64,000 bases of DNA from Kribbella amoyensis (GCF_007828865.1 NZ_VIVK01000003.1:434001-498000), one strand, 5' to 3'; shown: positions 39,439 to 48,526, counted from the stretch's first letter. A program made the numbers and translations. The notes: generated from the letters alone by a model not told the origin.

Positions 39439-40881
39439 ATGAGCACGCGACACGTCCCCGCGAGTACGTTGACCGGCCTGCTGGGCGAATGGGCCGACGC
39501 CACCGGCCCGGCGTACCGGGCACTGGCCGAGCGGTTGCGGCTGCTGATCGCGGACGGGCGCGTCATCCCCGGTTCGCGGCTGCCGAGTGAGCGGGAGCTG
39601 ACCGACGCGCTCGGTGTCAGCCGGACCACGGTCGCCTCGGCGTACCGGGAGCTGCGCGACCGCGGGTACCTGGTGAGCAAGCGCGGGTCCGGCAGTCTCA
39701 CCGCGCTCCCGTCCCGGATCGAGCCCGAACTCGGCCGCCACCACGCCCCGGGGATCGAGACGGACGGGCTCTACGACTTCACCTGCGCCGCGTCGACCGC
39801 CGTACCAGGGGTGAGTGCCGCTGTCGCCGAAGCACTCGAGGATCTCCCCCACCACCTCGCCACGCCCGGGTACCACCCGCAGGGGCTGCCCGTGCTGCGG
39901 GAAGAGATCGCGGCCGCGTACGAGGCGCGCGGGTTGCCGACATCGCCGGACCAGGTGATCGTCACCGCCGGTGCGCTCGCGGCCACGTCGATCGCGGTCC
40001 GGGCGATGACCCAGATCGGTGACCGGGTGCTGACCGAGAGCCCCACGCACCCGAACTCGATGGACGCGATCCGGCGTAGCGGGGCCCGGGTGGTCGCCGC
40101 CCCGATGAGCCCGGGTGGCTGGGACCTGCCGTTGCTGGAGGCCACCATCCGGCAGACCTCGCCGCGGGCCGCCTGGCTGGTGGTGGACTTCCAGAACCCG
40201 ACCGGCCGGCTGATGCCGGCCGCGGACCGGGAGCGGCTGGCGATCGCGTTCGCCCGCAGCCGGACCACGGCGATCGTCGACGAGACGTTGTTCGAGCTGT
40301 CCCTCGACGGCCAGGAGATGCCGCCGCCGTTCGCCGCGTACGACCCGGGCGGCGTGATCACGGTCGGCTCGGTGAGCAAGTCGTTCTGGGGCGGCCTGCG
40401 GATCGGCTGGCTGCGGGTCCCCGAGTCGCTGGTCGCTCGGGTTCTGGACGCGCGCGCCTCGATGGACCTGGGCGCCCCGGTACTCGAACAGCTCGTGGTG
40501 GCCCGGCTGCTCCGCGACCGAGCCGCGATCCTCCCGGAACGCCGGCTGGAACTGCGGTCCCGGCGCGACACCCTGGCCGCGGCACTCCGGGAACACCTGC
40601 CGACGTGGCGCTTCGAGGTACCAGGGGGCGGGCTGTCGTTGTGGTGTGAGCTGCCGGCCGCGGTCGGTTCAAGTCTGGTGGGCGTGGCTCAGCGGAACGG
40701 GGTACTGCTCGTGGCTGGGTCGCGGTTCTCGGCGGAGGGCGGGCTGGAGCGGTTCATGCGGTTGCCGTACACGCAGGATGCGGACACGCTCCGTGACGCG
40801 GTCGAGCGGCTCGCGTCGGCGTACGCCCAGCTCACCGAGGCGCCGGCGGTACGGCGGACCGCGTCGGCCCTGATCGCGTGA
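39439..40881 (+). CDS. yczR: MocR/PdxR-family regulator (YczR-like)
   Basis: 480 residues from ATG 39439; GTG 39430 is the alternative. N-terminal GntR winged helix (about 15-85, RLPSERELTDALGVSRTTVASAYREL). A short linker leads to a fold type I aminotransferase-like domain with NPTGRLMP, DETLFELSLDG and the probable PLP lysine in VGSVSKSFWGGLRIGW. Such regulators use PLP as ligand and do not catalyse transamination. The pairing with a divergent YczE marks it as the YczR type. Confidence 0.88.
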   Translation: MSTRHVPASTLTGLLGEWADATGPAYRALAERLRLLIADGRVIPGSRLPSERELTDALGVSRTTVASAYRELRDRGYLVSKRGSGSLTALPSRIEPELGRHHAPGIETDGLYDFTCAASTAVPGVSAAVAEALEDLPHHLATPGYHPQGLPVLREEIAAAYEARGLPTSPDQVIVTAGALAATSIAVRAMTQIGDRVLTESPTHPNSMDAIRRSGARVVAAPMSPGGWDLPLLEATIRQTSPRAAWLVVDFQNPTGRLMPAADRERLAIAFARSRTTAIVDETLFELSLDGQEMPPPFAAYDPGGVITVGSVSKSFWGGLRIGWLRVPESLVARVLDARASMDLGAPVLEQLVVARLLRDRAAILPERRLELRSRRDTLAAALREHLPTWRFEVPGGGLSLWCELPAAVGSSLVGVAQRNGVLLVAGSRFSAEGGLERFMRLPYTQDADTLRDAVERLASAYAQLTEAPAVRRTASALIA

Positions 40882-40968
40882 CGTCAGCGCGCCGTAATGT
40901 CCCGGGGGAAGGTTCGTCCGGGAGATCGCGTTGGACGACAATGAGAGTCACTCTGCGAGAGGTGTGAG

Positions 40969-41619
40969 ATGTCGTTCTTCAAGCACAAGACAGCCCTGGT
41001 CGAGCCCGACGCCGCGCTGCCCGGCCGCGCCGAGCCCGGATTCGCCGTCCCGGCGGACAACATCGTGCTCGGCACTCCGCAGACCGCGCCGGCCCCCGAG
41101 GGGTACGAGGAGGTCTGGTTCGGCACCGGGTGTTTCTGGGGTACCGAGGAGATCTTCTGGCAGCTGCCCGGCGTCTACACGACCGCCGTCGGCTACGCGG
41201 GCGGGTACACCCCGAACCCGTCGTACGAGGAGGTCTGCACCGGCCGGACCGGGCACACCGAGGCGGTCCGGATCGTCTACGACCCGGCGAAGATCTCCTT
41301 CACCGACCTGCTGAAGGTCTTCTGGGAGACCCACGACCCGACCCAGGGAATGCGCCAGGGCAACGACCTCGGCTCCCAGTACCGCTCGGCCGTCTACTAC
41401 ACCACCGAGGCCCAGCGCGAGGAAGCCGAGCGCACCAAGACCCTGTACGCCCCGGTGATCGCCGACCGCGGCTACGGCGAGATCACCACCGAGATCGCCC
41501 CGGCCTCAACCTTCTACTACGCCGAGGGCTACCACCAGCAGTACCTCTCCGACTTCAAGAACCCCAACGGCTACCGCTGCCACAGCAACACGGGCGTCTC
41601 GTTCCCTGCCGACGGCTGA
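40969..41619 (+). CDS. msrA: Peptide methionine-S-sulfoxide reductase MsrA
   Basis: 216 residues from ATG 40969, with GAGAGG upstream. Repairs the S-epimer of oxidised methionine. Catalytic Cys55 is in [15 protein letters not shown] and GHTEAVRI complete the family core; the resolving Cys204 lies near the C-terminus (GYRCHSNTG). The ~45-residue N-terminal extension is usual for actinobacterial MsrA. Confidence 0.95.
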   Translation: MSFFKHKTALVEPDAALPGRAEPGFAVPADNIVLGTPQTAPAPEGYEEVWFGTGCFWGTEEIFWQLPGVYTTAVGYAGGYTPNPSYEEVCTGRTGHTEAVRIVYDPAKISFTDLLKVFWETHDPTQGMRQGNDLGSQYRSAVYYTTEAQREEAERTKTLYAPVIADRGYGEITTEIAPASTFYYAEGYHQQYLSDFKNPNGYRCHSNTGVSFPADG

Positions 41620-41630
41620 GACCTGACAAA

Positions 41631-41657
41631 GAGGGCGCACCTTTCGGTCGCGCCCTC
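41631..41657 (+). terminator. msrA terminator
   Basis: GAGGGCGC and GCGCCCTC form an 8-bp stem around an 11-nt loop, 11 bp past the msrA stop. It faces the convergent gene at 41670. Confidence 0.65.
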
Positions 41658-41669
41658 GTGGTCAGCGTC

Positions 41670-42107
41670 TCACCGTGAGGCTGCGAAGAATTGCGCTACC
41701 TCGGTGCTGAGTGCGTCCATCTCGGCACCGGCCTCGACGTCGAACTCTGCTGACGTTTCCCACACATCTCGGTGATGAGTGGACCGCAGATGGACCCGCA
41801 GCGTCACATGGCCGCGGCTCGACCACTTCGCCACGATCCGGAGCTGCCCCTCGAGGCTGCGCCACTCGCGGACGCCCTCCCATCCGCGGAATCGCTCAGC
41901 CAGGTCGCTGAAGTAGGCGTCCAGCGAATCCCCTTCCAAGCTCGTGACGACGGCTTCTGCCTCCAGCCCCTCACCGGTGATGGAGACCAGGTAGTCCAGC
42001 ACAGCATCCTGCCAAGGCCGCTGTGGCGCGCTCAGCATGAGTCGTACCGAACGTTGTCGAGCCGCTACCAAGAGCACGACCGGTTCGCCAGGGAAGGGTT
42101 CTCGCAC
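41670..42107 (-). CDS. Small conserved protein (DUF6228-like)
   Basis: 145 residues from GTG 42107; no ribosome binding site is visible. Soluble alpha/beta protein. The stretch SLDAYFSDLAERFRGWEG..EWRSLEG and RGHVTLRVHL.. resembles DUF6228 proteins of actinobacteria (name from memory). Function unknown. It is the last of three minus-strand genes here, 100 bp after the methyltransferase gene. Confidence 0.6.
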   Translation of the reverse strand: MREPFPGEPVVLLVAARQRSVRLMLSAPQRPWQDAVLDYLVSITGEGLEAEAVVTSLEGDSLDAYFSDLAERFRGWEGVREWRSLEGQLRIVAKWSSRGHVTLRVHLRSTHHRDVWETSAEFDVEAGAEMDALSTEVAQFFAASR

Positions 42108-42209
42108 CGCTGAATCCTGGCACAGCCCACCTGCTACCCCGACCGGCTTCTATCGCCCGCGAGGTATCGCAACCACCAGCAACCTTTCCGATCTCAACGA
42201 CCCGAACGG

Positions 42210-42968
42210 CTACTCGCGGCGGGCGAGGTGGAGGTGGAGTTCGGCGTCGAGTTCCACGGTTTCGGGGAGGACCTGGAGGATTCGGCGGAAGACCTGGTCC
42301 CGGTCGGCGGGCGGGAGCATGACGTACGCCGAGACCGTCGAGAGTTGTCCGACGTAGTCGTGGGCGCTCATCGTCAGACGCCGGTCGATCACCGACTGCC
42401 GGACATCGGTGAACCACTCGGATTGCTGCAGCTCCGTGCCGGGCCACTGCATCGGGCGATCCGCGGGTGTGCCGTCGGGCGACGGGACGCCGTCGTCCGC
42501 GAGGTACGGCGCACGGGCCGCGCGCACGGCCTCCTTGAGCGCCGGATCGGCCAGCTGGATCGGTGCGCCGAACGAGGCGAACACACCACCCGGCCGGACG
42601 AGTGCGGCCATGCGGTCCCACCGGCCTTCAGGTTTGGTCCAATGGAGCGCGGCGGCCGAGTACACGAGGTCGTACGACGAATCCAGCGGCAGATCCTCGA
42701 ATGCGGCCTGCTCGGTCGTGACGTTGGCCGGCAGGTGTTTCCGCAACTCCGCGAGCATGGCCGCGTCCGGGTCGGTCGCCGTGACCGCGATCCCGCCCTG
42801 CGCGAACAAGTGGGTCGCTTTGCCGGTCCCGGCGCCGATCTCGAGCGCGGTCCGGATCGGCCCACCGGCGTACGCCGTCACCAACTCGAGGACTTCCGCC
42901 GGATACCCGAACCGGAACCGTTCGTACGCCTCTGCCACCGACCCGAAGCTCAACGCCCGCTCAACCAT
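42210..42968 (-). CDS. SAM-dependent methyltransferase (class I)
   Basis: 252 residues from ATG 42968; an upstream in-frame ATG at 43034 seems less likely. SAM-binding motif I is ALEIGAGTGKAT (about 43-54), motif II acidic residue in VTATDPDAAML, then DLVYSAAALHWT (motif IV). The FGSVAEAYERFRFGYP start is typical of small-molecule methyltransferases of the UbiE/Tam group. Substrate unknown. Confidence 0.85.
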   Translation of the reverse strand: MVERALSFGSVAEAYERFRFGYPAEVLELVTAYAGGPIRTALEIGAGTGKATHLFAQGGIAVTATDPDAAMLAELRKHLPANVTTEQAAFEDLPLDSSYDLVYSAAALHWTKPEGRWDRMAALVRPGGVFASFGAPIQLADPALKEAVRAARAPYLADDGVPSPDGTPADRPMQWPGTELQQSEWFTDVRQSVIDRRLTMSAHDYVGQLSTVSAYVMLPPADRDQVFRRILQVLPETVELDAELHLHLARRE

Positions 42969-43082
42969 CCCGGCATCCTGGCACCTTCCACACCCCAGAG
43001 CCCGCCATTTTCCAGGCAGGAACAGCGCCATCACCAGCAGTACCGACTCTTGCCGGTCGGGGCGCTCGCGGGTCCTGGGTGG

Positions 43083-43610
43083 TTAGCCCATGCTTTTCTG
43101 GCCGTCGATGGCTTCTCGGATGATGTCGGCGTGGCCGGCGTGCTGGGCTGTTTCGGCGGTGATGTGGAGGAAGACGCGGCGGACGGTCCAGAAGACGCCT
43201 GGTGGTTGCCACGGGGCGGCCGGGAGTTCGTAGCTGGTGTCCAGGTCGAGGGTGCGGACCAGGTCGTCGGTTGCGGCGGCGACCCGCTCGTACTCCGCGA
43301 GGGCTCCGGCCAGCGTTTCGCCTTCGGTGAGGCGGAACTGGTCCTGCCATTGGGCGAGCAACTCCGGGGTGAACTCGGTCTGCTCGGGCACGTCCTCGCC
43401 ACCCGTCTGGGCGAACTCGGCCCACCTCTGCTCGACCGCGGTGACGTGCTTGATCAGGCCACCGACGGTGAGCTCGCTGACGGTACTGCGGGTGTTCGCC
43501 TGCTCGTCGGTCAGGCCTTCGGCGGTGTGCCGCAGGAAGTAGCGGTGCTTGGCGAGGAAGTCCAGGATGTCGGCGCGCTCGCCGGTGACGGCCTGCTCGG
43601 ATGAAGTCAT
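43083..43610 (-). CDS. DinB-family protein
   Basis: 175 residues from ATG 43610; TACGCT ends 6 nt upstream and GGAG lies in between, so either a leaderless or a normal start is possible. Four-helix DinB/YfiT fold with the three metal-binding His: one in GGLIKHVTAVEQRW, and two in the late helix AETAQHAGHADI. Actinobacterial members include mycothiol-dependent enzymes, so a thiol S-transferase role is possible but not shown. Confidence 0.83.
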   Translation of the reverse strand: MTSSEQAVTGERADILDFLAKHRYFLRHTAEGLTDEQANTRSTVSELTVGGLIKHVTAVEQRWAEFAQTGGEDVPEQTEFTPELLAQWQDQFRLTEGETLAGALAEYERVAAATDDLVRTLDLDTSYELPAAPWQPPGVFWTVRRVFLHITAETAQHAGHADIIREAIDGQKSMG

Positions 43611-43661
43611 ACTCCGAGCGTAGACACCGAAGCGGCCAGGATGTGACCTCTACCTCGGCGG

Positions 43662-43667
43662 TACAGT
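43662..43667 (+). promoter_or_regulatory. -10 box, leaderless start
   Basis: TACAGT lies 6 nt before GTG 43674, with no ribosome binding site. Confidence 0.45.
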
Positions 43668-43673
43668 CGTCCT

Positions 43674-44216
43674 GTGACCGCCCTGCCGGAAGACCGCCCG
43701 CCGATGATCGGCAACGAGGACCGTGACGCGGCTGTGCAGCGGCTGCAGGACGCCTACGCCGACGGGTACCTCTCGCACGACGATCTCGAGGAACGCCTCC
43801 ACCAGGTGCTCACCGTGAAGACGCAGGGCGAACTGGTCGTGGCATTGGGCTCGCTTCCGGCGGAGAAGGCGGCCACGTCGTCCACGATCGCGGCCGCCGG
43901 TGGGCGGATCCAGCGGCGGGGCGTTTGGCGCGTCCCGCGGAACCTCAAGGTCGAGTCGGCGTTCGGCCGGGTGCGGCTTGATCTGTCCCGGGCGATCATC
44001 GAGGACCCGGTGGTCGACCTCGAACTGCAGCTCGGGACCGGCCGGGCCACGATCGTCGTCCCCCGGGATGCGGTCGTCGACATCGAGGGTCTGCAGACCG
44101 GATGGAAGGACACGTCGTACCGCCCCCGGCGAGGCGCTGGTTCGGGCGGGCCGACGATCCGGGTCTCCGGGACGATGGGGTTCGGCCGGCTGAAGATCCG
44201 TCACGCGCGGCGCTGA
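43674..44216 (+). CDS. DUF1707-domain protein
   Basis: 180 residues from GTG 43674. Residues 10-65 form the DUF1707 domain (GNEDRDAAVQRLQDAYADGY, LEERLHQVLTVKTQGEL). The C-terminal part (95-175) has short beta strands like a cell-wall-active antibiotic response or DUF2154-like beta domain. No membrane helix. Family members are often annotated as envelope-stress related, but no function is established. Confidence 0.8.
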   Translation: MTALPEDRPPMIGNEDRDAAVQRLQDAYADGYLSHDDLEERLHQVLTVKTQGELVVALGSLPAEKAATSSTIAAAGGRIQRRGVWRVPRNLKVESAFGRVRLDLSRAIIEDPVVDLELQLGTGRATIVVPRDAVVDIEGLQTGWKDTSYRPRRGAGSGGPTIRVSGTMGFGRLKIRHARR

Positions 44217-44267
44217 CTCTCCTTTCTGCGGCAGGCTTCTGGGCCGGCTGCTCGTTGCCTTCTGCAC

Positions 44268-45914
44268 CTATTGTTCCGCCGGGCGGAGGGCGATCGTGTA
44301 CATGATCGTCGTACCGGAGGTGGTCGCCCCTGTCGCCGTGAAGGTCCCCGTCGGTGCGATGCCGACCGCGGCATCTGTGTCCGCGAGTGTGGCTGTGATG
44401 TGTCCGCCGCTACTGCCGCTGGCCGTCCTCCGTTGTGTCAGCGTCGTCGGGATCGTGTAGCCCGTGTTCGTCGACGACTTGTCCGCCCAGTACACGACGA
44501 CCCAGTCGCCGCCCTGCGTCGGCGTGACGGACGGGGCCGGATGGCTGGCGGTGGTGACCGTTTGGATGGTCATCGCGTGGACGTCGACCGGCTGTGTGGC
44601 CGAGATCCCCCGGTACGCGGTGACCATCAGGTCCGCCTTGTTGATCACCGAGTTCGTGACGGTGACATTGGTACCGGCGTCGGTGGCCGTCGCCGTCCTG
44701 GTCCAGACGCGGCTCCGCATCCCGGTCGGATCGGCGGTTCGCAGCTGGGTCCAGCCGGCCGGGCCGGTGGTACTCGCCGGGTTCTGGTTGGAGCTGAAGA
44801 AGAGCAGCAACGTGTCGCCCGCTCGGACCGTGCCGGGGATCTGCACGGTGTGGTTGACGAGGTTGCCATTGCTCCCCGCGATTCCGACGGCCTCGATCGC
44901 GGTCGGGTCCGGCGGGTCGGGTGGATCGACGGTGCCGCCGTAGAACTCGTCGTTGCCCATCGTGCCGAACGCGGCGAGTGCGGAGGCGCTGCTGTTCGTG
45001 AGCCAGTTGCAGTTCCCCGACCCGGAGAACGGGTAGTCGAAGTAGGCGACACCGCGGAACTGAGCGTAGTCAGGCCGCTTGAACAGAGCTTGCGCGTCCG
45101 CGATCCACTGAGCCTTTCGGCCGGGGACCGCTGGGTCCTCGGTACTGGCCCATTCGGTCAGCCAGAGTTCCTCGTCCGGATGAGCCGCACCGAAGTCGCG
45201 GTACGGGCGGATGATCTGCTCCAGCGACTTCCACGGGTTGCTGATCCCGGTCCGGCAGTTGTGCCAGTTGTACGCGTCCGCGCCCATCGCTTCCAGGTAC
45301 GCGTCGCCCGGGTACCACTTGGCGGCGTCGTTGCGGGCCTGAGAACCGACGAAGAAGCTGTAGTCGGTCATGATCCAGATGAACTTCGCGTTGGTGACGC
45401 CGCGATCGTTGAAGATGCCGCGGATCTTGCGCCAGGCCGCGATGAAGTCGGTGGCCGTACCGAGCGCCTGACTCGCTCCCGATTCGGGCTCGTGGTTGAA
45501 GGCGAAGTAGATCGGCGCCTCGAACGCCTTGATCCGATCCGCCCAGCGCACCATGTCGTTGTACAGCGTGCTTCCTGGCTGCGCTGCGACGAGGTTTGCC
45601 CACAGGACCGAAGCGCCGTTTGCCCGCTTCGACTTCACCGACAGGATCAACGTGTGGTCGGTGCTCTTCAGCCAGTTGTGGAAGGAGTTCGGGAACGCCG
45701 AGTCCCAGGACAGGAACTCCCGGACGACATCGAGATGCCCGGCGGTCTGCTCCATCCGTTGCACGGCGGCCTGATCGGTCTCCCCACCGCGGGTGGCGAC
45801 CCGGGCCCCGAACTCCATCCCGGTCGGCGAAGCCTGCGCGGGAACAGCGGTCACGCCGCCGGCGAAAAACAGTACGAAAACAAGCAGAAGCGTCACAAGA
45901 CGAAATCTGGCCAT
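44268..45914 (-). CDS. Secreted glycoside hydrolase (GH26-like) with a C-terminal beta domain
   Basis: 548 residues from ATG 45914; GTG 45917 is the alternative. Signal peptide 1-28 (VPAQA before the cut). The catalytic TIM barrel runs to about 315: YFAFNHEPES places the acid/base candidate at Glu142, and ELWLTEWAS the nucleophile candidate at Glu254. Together with RPYRDFGAAHPDEELW this fits clan GH-A, most like GH26 mannanases, although other GH-A families remain possible. A PPDPPDP linker leads to a ~200-residue beta-sandwich-like domain (about 335-548) with Thr/Val repeats, likely for carbohydrate binding. Acts on extracellular polysaccharide. Confidence 0.75.
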   Translation of the reverse strand: MARFRLVTLLLVFVLFFAGGVTAVPAQASPTGMEFGARVATRGGETDQAAVQRMEQTAGHLDVVREFLSWDSAFPNSFHNWLKSTDHTLILSVKSKRANGASVLWANLVAAQPGSTLYNDMVRWADRIKAFEAPIYFAFNHEPESGASQALGTATDFIAAWRKIRGIFNDRGVTNAKFIWIMTDYSFFVGSQARNDAAKWYPGDAYLEAMGADAYNWHNCRTGISNPWKSLEQIIRPYRDFGAAHPDEELWLTEWASTEDPAVPGRKAQWIADAQALFKRPDYAQFRGVAYFDYPFSGSGNCNWLTNSSASALAAFGTMGNDEFYGGTVDPPDPPDPTAIEAVGIAGSNGNLVNHTVQIPGTVRAGDTLLLFFSSNQNPASTTGPAGWTQLRTADPTGMRSRVWTRTATATDAGTNVTVTNSVINKADLMVTAYRGISATQPVDVHAMTIQTVTTASHPAPSVTPTQGGDWVVVYWADKSSTNTGYTIPTTLTQRRTASGSSGGHITATLADTDAAVGIAPTGTFTATGATTSGTTIMYTIALRPAEQ

Positions 45915-46080
45915 CACTCAAAGCCCCCCCTGGCCGGCCCCAATTCCTGGCCCAAGAGCAACACCACTCAGGCCAACGGGTCAAGGGTCCTAAGTCCCCA
46001 CCGATCAGCAAGCGAATGAATACCCGAGCGGAATGCAGCACCCGTTGTGTACCTTCCGTCCATGGAGACCGAGGTGTGAA

Positions 46081-46629
46081 TTGACGGCCAATGTGAATTG
46101 GACCGGCCGAGGCCCGACCTGGCTCGGAGTACCCGCCCTGATCGTCGCCGCTCTCGGCGGCCTGATGCTTGCTGAACTCACCTATCGGCAGTCGCTCTGC
46201 CGAGACCTGCTCACCAATGGGGTTGAGACGACTACGTCGTCCGTACAGGTGCACATCGGGCGAGGCATGTCCGAACCGGAAATCGTCTTCCGCACCCGCG
46301 ACGGCCAGGACATGAGCACGACGCTGGCCGAGTTCGAGGACGACGGCGAGGGTATGCCGGAGGGCCTGCAGACGCCCGCGCCAGGCACCCGGTACGCTCC
46401 GCCGTTGAGCATCGTCTATCGGCCGTCGGACCCAACAGTCGTCCTGGCCACGGTGGACGCACGCGAGTGGGCCGCCGACAGCCACACAGCACCGCGAGCC
46501 ATCGCTATGATCATCGGCGGTCTGGCGGTCACGCTGTTCGCGATGGGCTGGCTGACCCGCGACGCCCGCCGCCGCGGCCTCACCTGGTGGAAGTGGTACA
46601 CGGACGCCCCGGCGAAGAATCCGCGCTGA
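46081..46629 (+). CDS. Membrane protein with two helices (DUF3592-like)
   Basis: 182 residues from TTG 46081, chosen because GAGG lies 6 nt upstream. One helix near 12-33, an extracytoplasmic domain of about 100 residues (QVHIGRGMSEPEIVFRTRDG, PPLSIVYRPSDPTVVL) and a second helix near 140-160. This layout and the YRPSDP motif are those of DUF3592 proteins. Function unknown. Confidence 0.68.
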   Translation: MTANVNWTGRGPTWLGVPALIVAALGGLMLAELTYRQSLCRDLLTNGVETTTSSVQVHIGRGMSEPEIVFRTRDGQDMSTTLAEFEDDGEGMPEGLQTPAPGTRYAPPLSIVYRPSDPTVVLATVDAREWAADSHTAPRAIAMIIGGLAVTLFAMGWLTRDARRRGLTWWKWYTDAPAKNPR

Positions 46630-46635
46630 GTATTG

Positions 46636-46743
46636 TCAGGCGGATTCTTCGGTGAGGAGGTTGATGCGGCGGCGGAGGTTGCGGGGGAGGTACCAGTGGT
46701 GGGCGAGGAAGGTGATCGCGACGAGTGTTGAGAACGCTGCCAC
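46636..46743 (-). pseudogene. 35-codon membrane fragment or small ORF
   Basis: From GTG 46743 the frame reads one hydrophobic helix, AHHWYLPRNLRRR and LLTEESA before the stop. Positive charges after the helix look like a genuine protein C-terminus, but a stop codon lies a short way upstream in the frame and no ribosome binding site is present. Either a gene remnant or a very small membrane protein. Confidence 0.3.
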
Positions 46744-46855
46744 CGGATAGCCGTGGATCGCTCTCTGCGCACACGCTGATCATCCGACACCGCCCCCCCA
46801 ACTGTTACAGGGTTCGCGCTGTAGTCGTAGGCAACTTTCGTCGCCGCGTTCCTGG

Positions 46856-47170
46856 TCAGCTTGGTTGCTGGCCGGCGGGGTTCAGGTGGGGTTGGGTTTC
46901 GGTGGCGGCCAACGTGGCCAGGAGTTTGAGGTTGTCGGCTGTTGGGTTGCCGGGTCGGCTGTGTAGACGAGGAGGGTGAGGCCTGGGTCGGAGGGGAATT
47001 CCATGGCTTCGAAGTTGAGGACCAGGTCGCCTACTGCTGGGTGGTGGAGCTTCTTCAGCCCGGTGCGGTGGAAGCGGACGTTGTGGGCGGCCCACCTGGC
47101 GCGGAAGACCTCGCTGCGGGTGGAGAGTTCGGGCTCAAGGTCAGCCGGATCGCGCTCGGACCTGCACCAC
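46856..47170 (-). pseudogene. Remnant of an XRE regulator (MmyB-like C-terminal domain)
   Basis: The minus strand reads PELSTRSEVFRARW, HNVRFHRTGLKKLHHPAVGD and DPGLTLLVYTA, the end of the MmyB-like ligand domain that follows an XRE HTH. At about 46957 the reading frame must shift by one base to continue as PGNPTADNLKLLATLAA. The HTH half is missing. So the gene is both truncated at its 5' end and frameshifted. Confidence 0.75.
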
Positions 47171-47185
47171 TCATCAACCTCCCAA

Positions 47186-47242
47186 CCAGCCGGCCGCCTG
47201 AGGCCCTCCACGCCTACTCCAGTCCGACAGCCAGCCGGCCGC
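47186..47242. repeat. 12-bp direct repeat at the deletion junction
   Basis: CCAGCCGGCCGC occurs at 47186-47197 and 47231-47242, between the broken ends of the XRE and aldo/keto reductase remnants. It could relate to the deletion or be chance in GC-rich DNA. Confidence 0.35.
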
Positions 47243-47254
47243 ACAGGTTGGTGA

Positions 47255-47599
47255 GTGCTGCGGGTCCCGAGCCCGCTCGCCAAGGGCCGGCTGGCGCGGC
47301 CGTGGGGGACGCAGACGCAGCGCGCCGACACGGATCCGGTGGGCCGCCGGTTCTTCGCCGGGAACGACGAGCCGATCGCGGACGCCGTCCAGCGGGTCGC
47401 GGAGGCGCGTGGTGTCCCGATGGCGCAGGTCGCGCTGGCCTGGGTCCTGGCCAACCCGGTTGTCGCCGCGCCGATCGTCGGCCCGACCAAGCCGCACCAC
47501 CTACCCGACGCGGTCGCCGCCCTCGACCTCGAGCTCACCCCCGACGAGCTCGCCGCGCTCGAAGCCCCGTACACCCTGCGCCCACCGACCGGCTTCTGA
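47255..47599 (+). pseudogene. Remnant of an aldo/keto reductase (C-terminal third)
   Basis: From about 47267 the frame encodes SPLAKGRLARPWG, RGVPMAQVALAWVLANP, APIVGPTKPHHL and LDLELTPDELAALEAPY, the last ~110 residues of an aldo/keto reductase with its NADPH-binding loop. The catalytic Tyr/Lys/His part of the barrel is gone. The frame opens at a GTG (47255), but a stable enzyme is not expected. Confidence 0.8.
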
Positions 47600-47743
47600 C
47601 GCCCACCTCGCCCGGCGAGCTCCGCCGCTACCTCGCCCCGAGACCTGGCGAACGGCTGGACGTCGCCGGCACCCTGCCTCCGCACGGCGCTGGTCGGCGT
47701 CTCTTGGGCGTGGTGTGATGAAGGTGGGAGTTGGGGGTGCGTG

Positions 47744-48526
47744 GTGAGCAACGGTGGGGCGGTTTGGCAGCCGGACGGGTGGGATGCGCGGACGCGGATC
47801 GGGGTGCTGACGCCGCACGCGGATCTCGGGCCCGAGTCGGAGTTGCAGGCGATGGCGCCCTCGGGGGTCCGGATCCACGCCGCGCGGGTGCCGTTCGGGG
47901 CGATGGCGAGCGGTGGCGCGATGAGCCGGACGATCCCGCTCGCCCCGGTCGAGGCGTTCGTCCGGCCGCCGCACATCGACGAGGCGCTGGCGTTGCTCGC
48001 CGCCGCCCCGCTCGGGGCGATCGGCATCGGGTTCACCAGCGCGGGGTACGTGGTCGGCGCGGCCGGTGAGCGGAAGCTGATCGAGCGCCTGCACGAACGC
48101 GGCAGCGGCGTCCCGATCATCAGTACCTGCGCGTCGGCGGTCGAGGGACTGCGTGAACTCAAGGCCGAGCGGATCGCGCTGTTCGACCCACCGTGGTTCG
48201 ACGCCGAGCTGAACCGGCTGGGCGCGGAGTACTTCGGGTCGCAGGGCTTCGAGGTCCGGTACCACGCGCCGTGCGGACTGCCGAGCCGCCAGCAGAGCAT
48301 CAACCCGGCCGAGCTGTACCGGTGGATCCGCGACCACACCCCCGCCGAGGCCGACGCGATCTTTGTCGGAGGCAACGGGTTCCGCGCGGTCGGTGTGATC
48401 GCCGCGCTGGAGGAGGATCTCGGCCGGCCGGTGCTGACCGCCAACCAGGCCCTGCTCTGGACCACACTCCGCGCGGCCGGCTCGCACGCGAAGCCGGCCG
48501 GCTACGGTGCGCTCTTCGCGCTCTGA
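47744..48526 (+). CDS. Aspartate/glutamate racemase superfamily protein (maleate isomerase-like)
   Basis: 260 residues from GTG 47744; GTG 47741 is equally in frame. The fold is that of the Asp/Glu racemase group, closest by eye to maleate cis-trans isomerase or arylmalonate decarboxylase: RIGVLTPHADLGPESELQAM at the start, first catalytic Cys candidate in ISTCASAVEGL. At the second Cys position it has VGGNGFRAVGVI, with Asn instead of Cys, so a two-Cys racemase mechanism is doubtful. Substrate unknown. Confidence 0.72.
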   Translation: MSNGGAVWQPDGWDARTRIGVLTPHADLGPESELQAMAPSGVRIHAARVPFGAMASGGAMSRTIPLAPVEAFVRPPHIDEALALLAAAPLGAIGIGFTSAGYVVGAAGERKLIERLHERGSGVPIISTCASAVEGLRELKAERIALFDPPWFDAELNRLGAEYFGSQGFEVRYHAPCGLPSRQQSINPAELYRWIRDHTPAEADAIFVGGNGFRAVGVIAALEEDLGRPVLTANQALLWTTLRAAGSHAKPAGYGALFAL

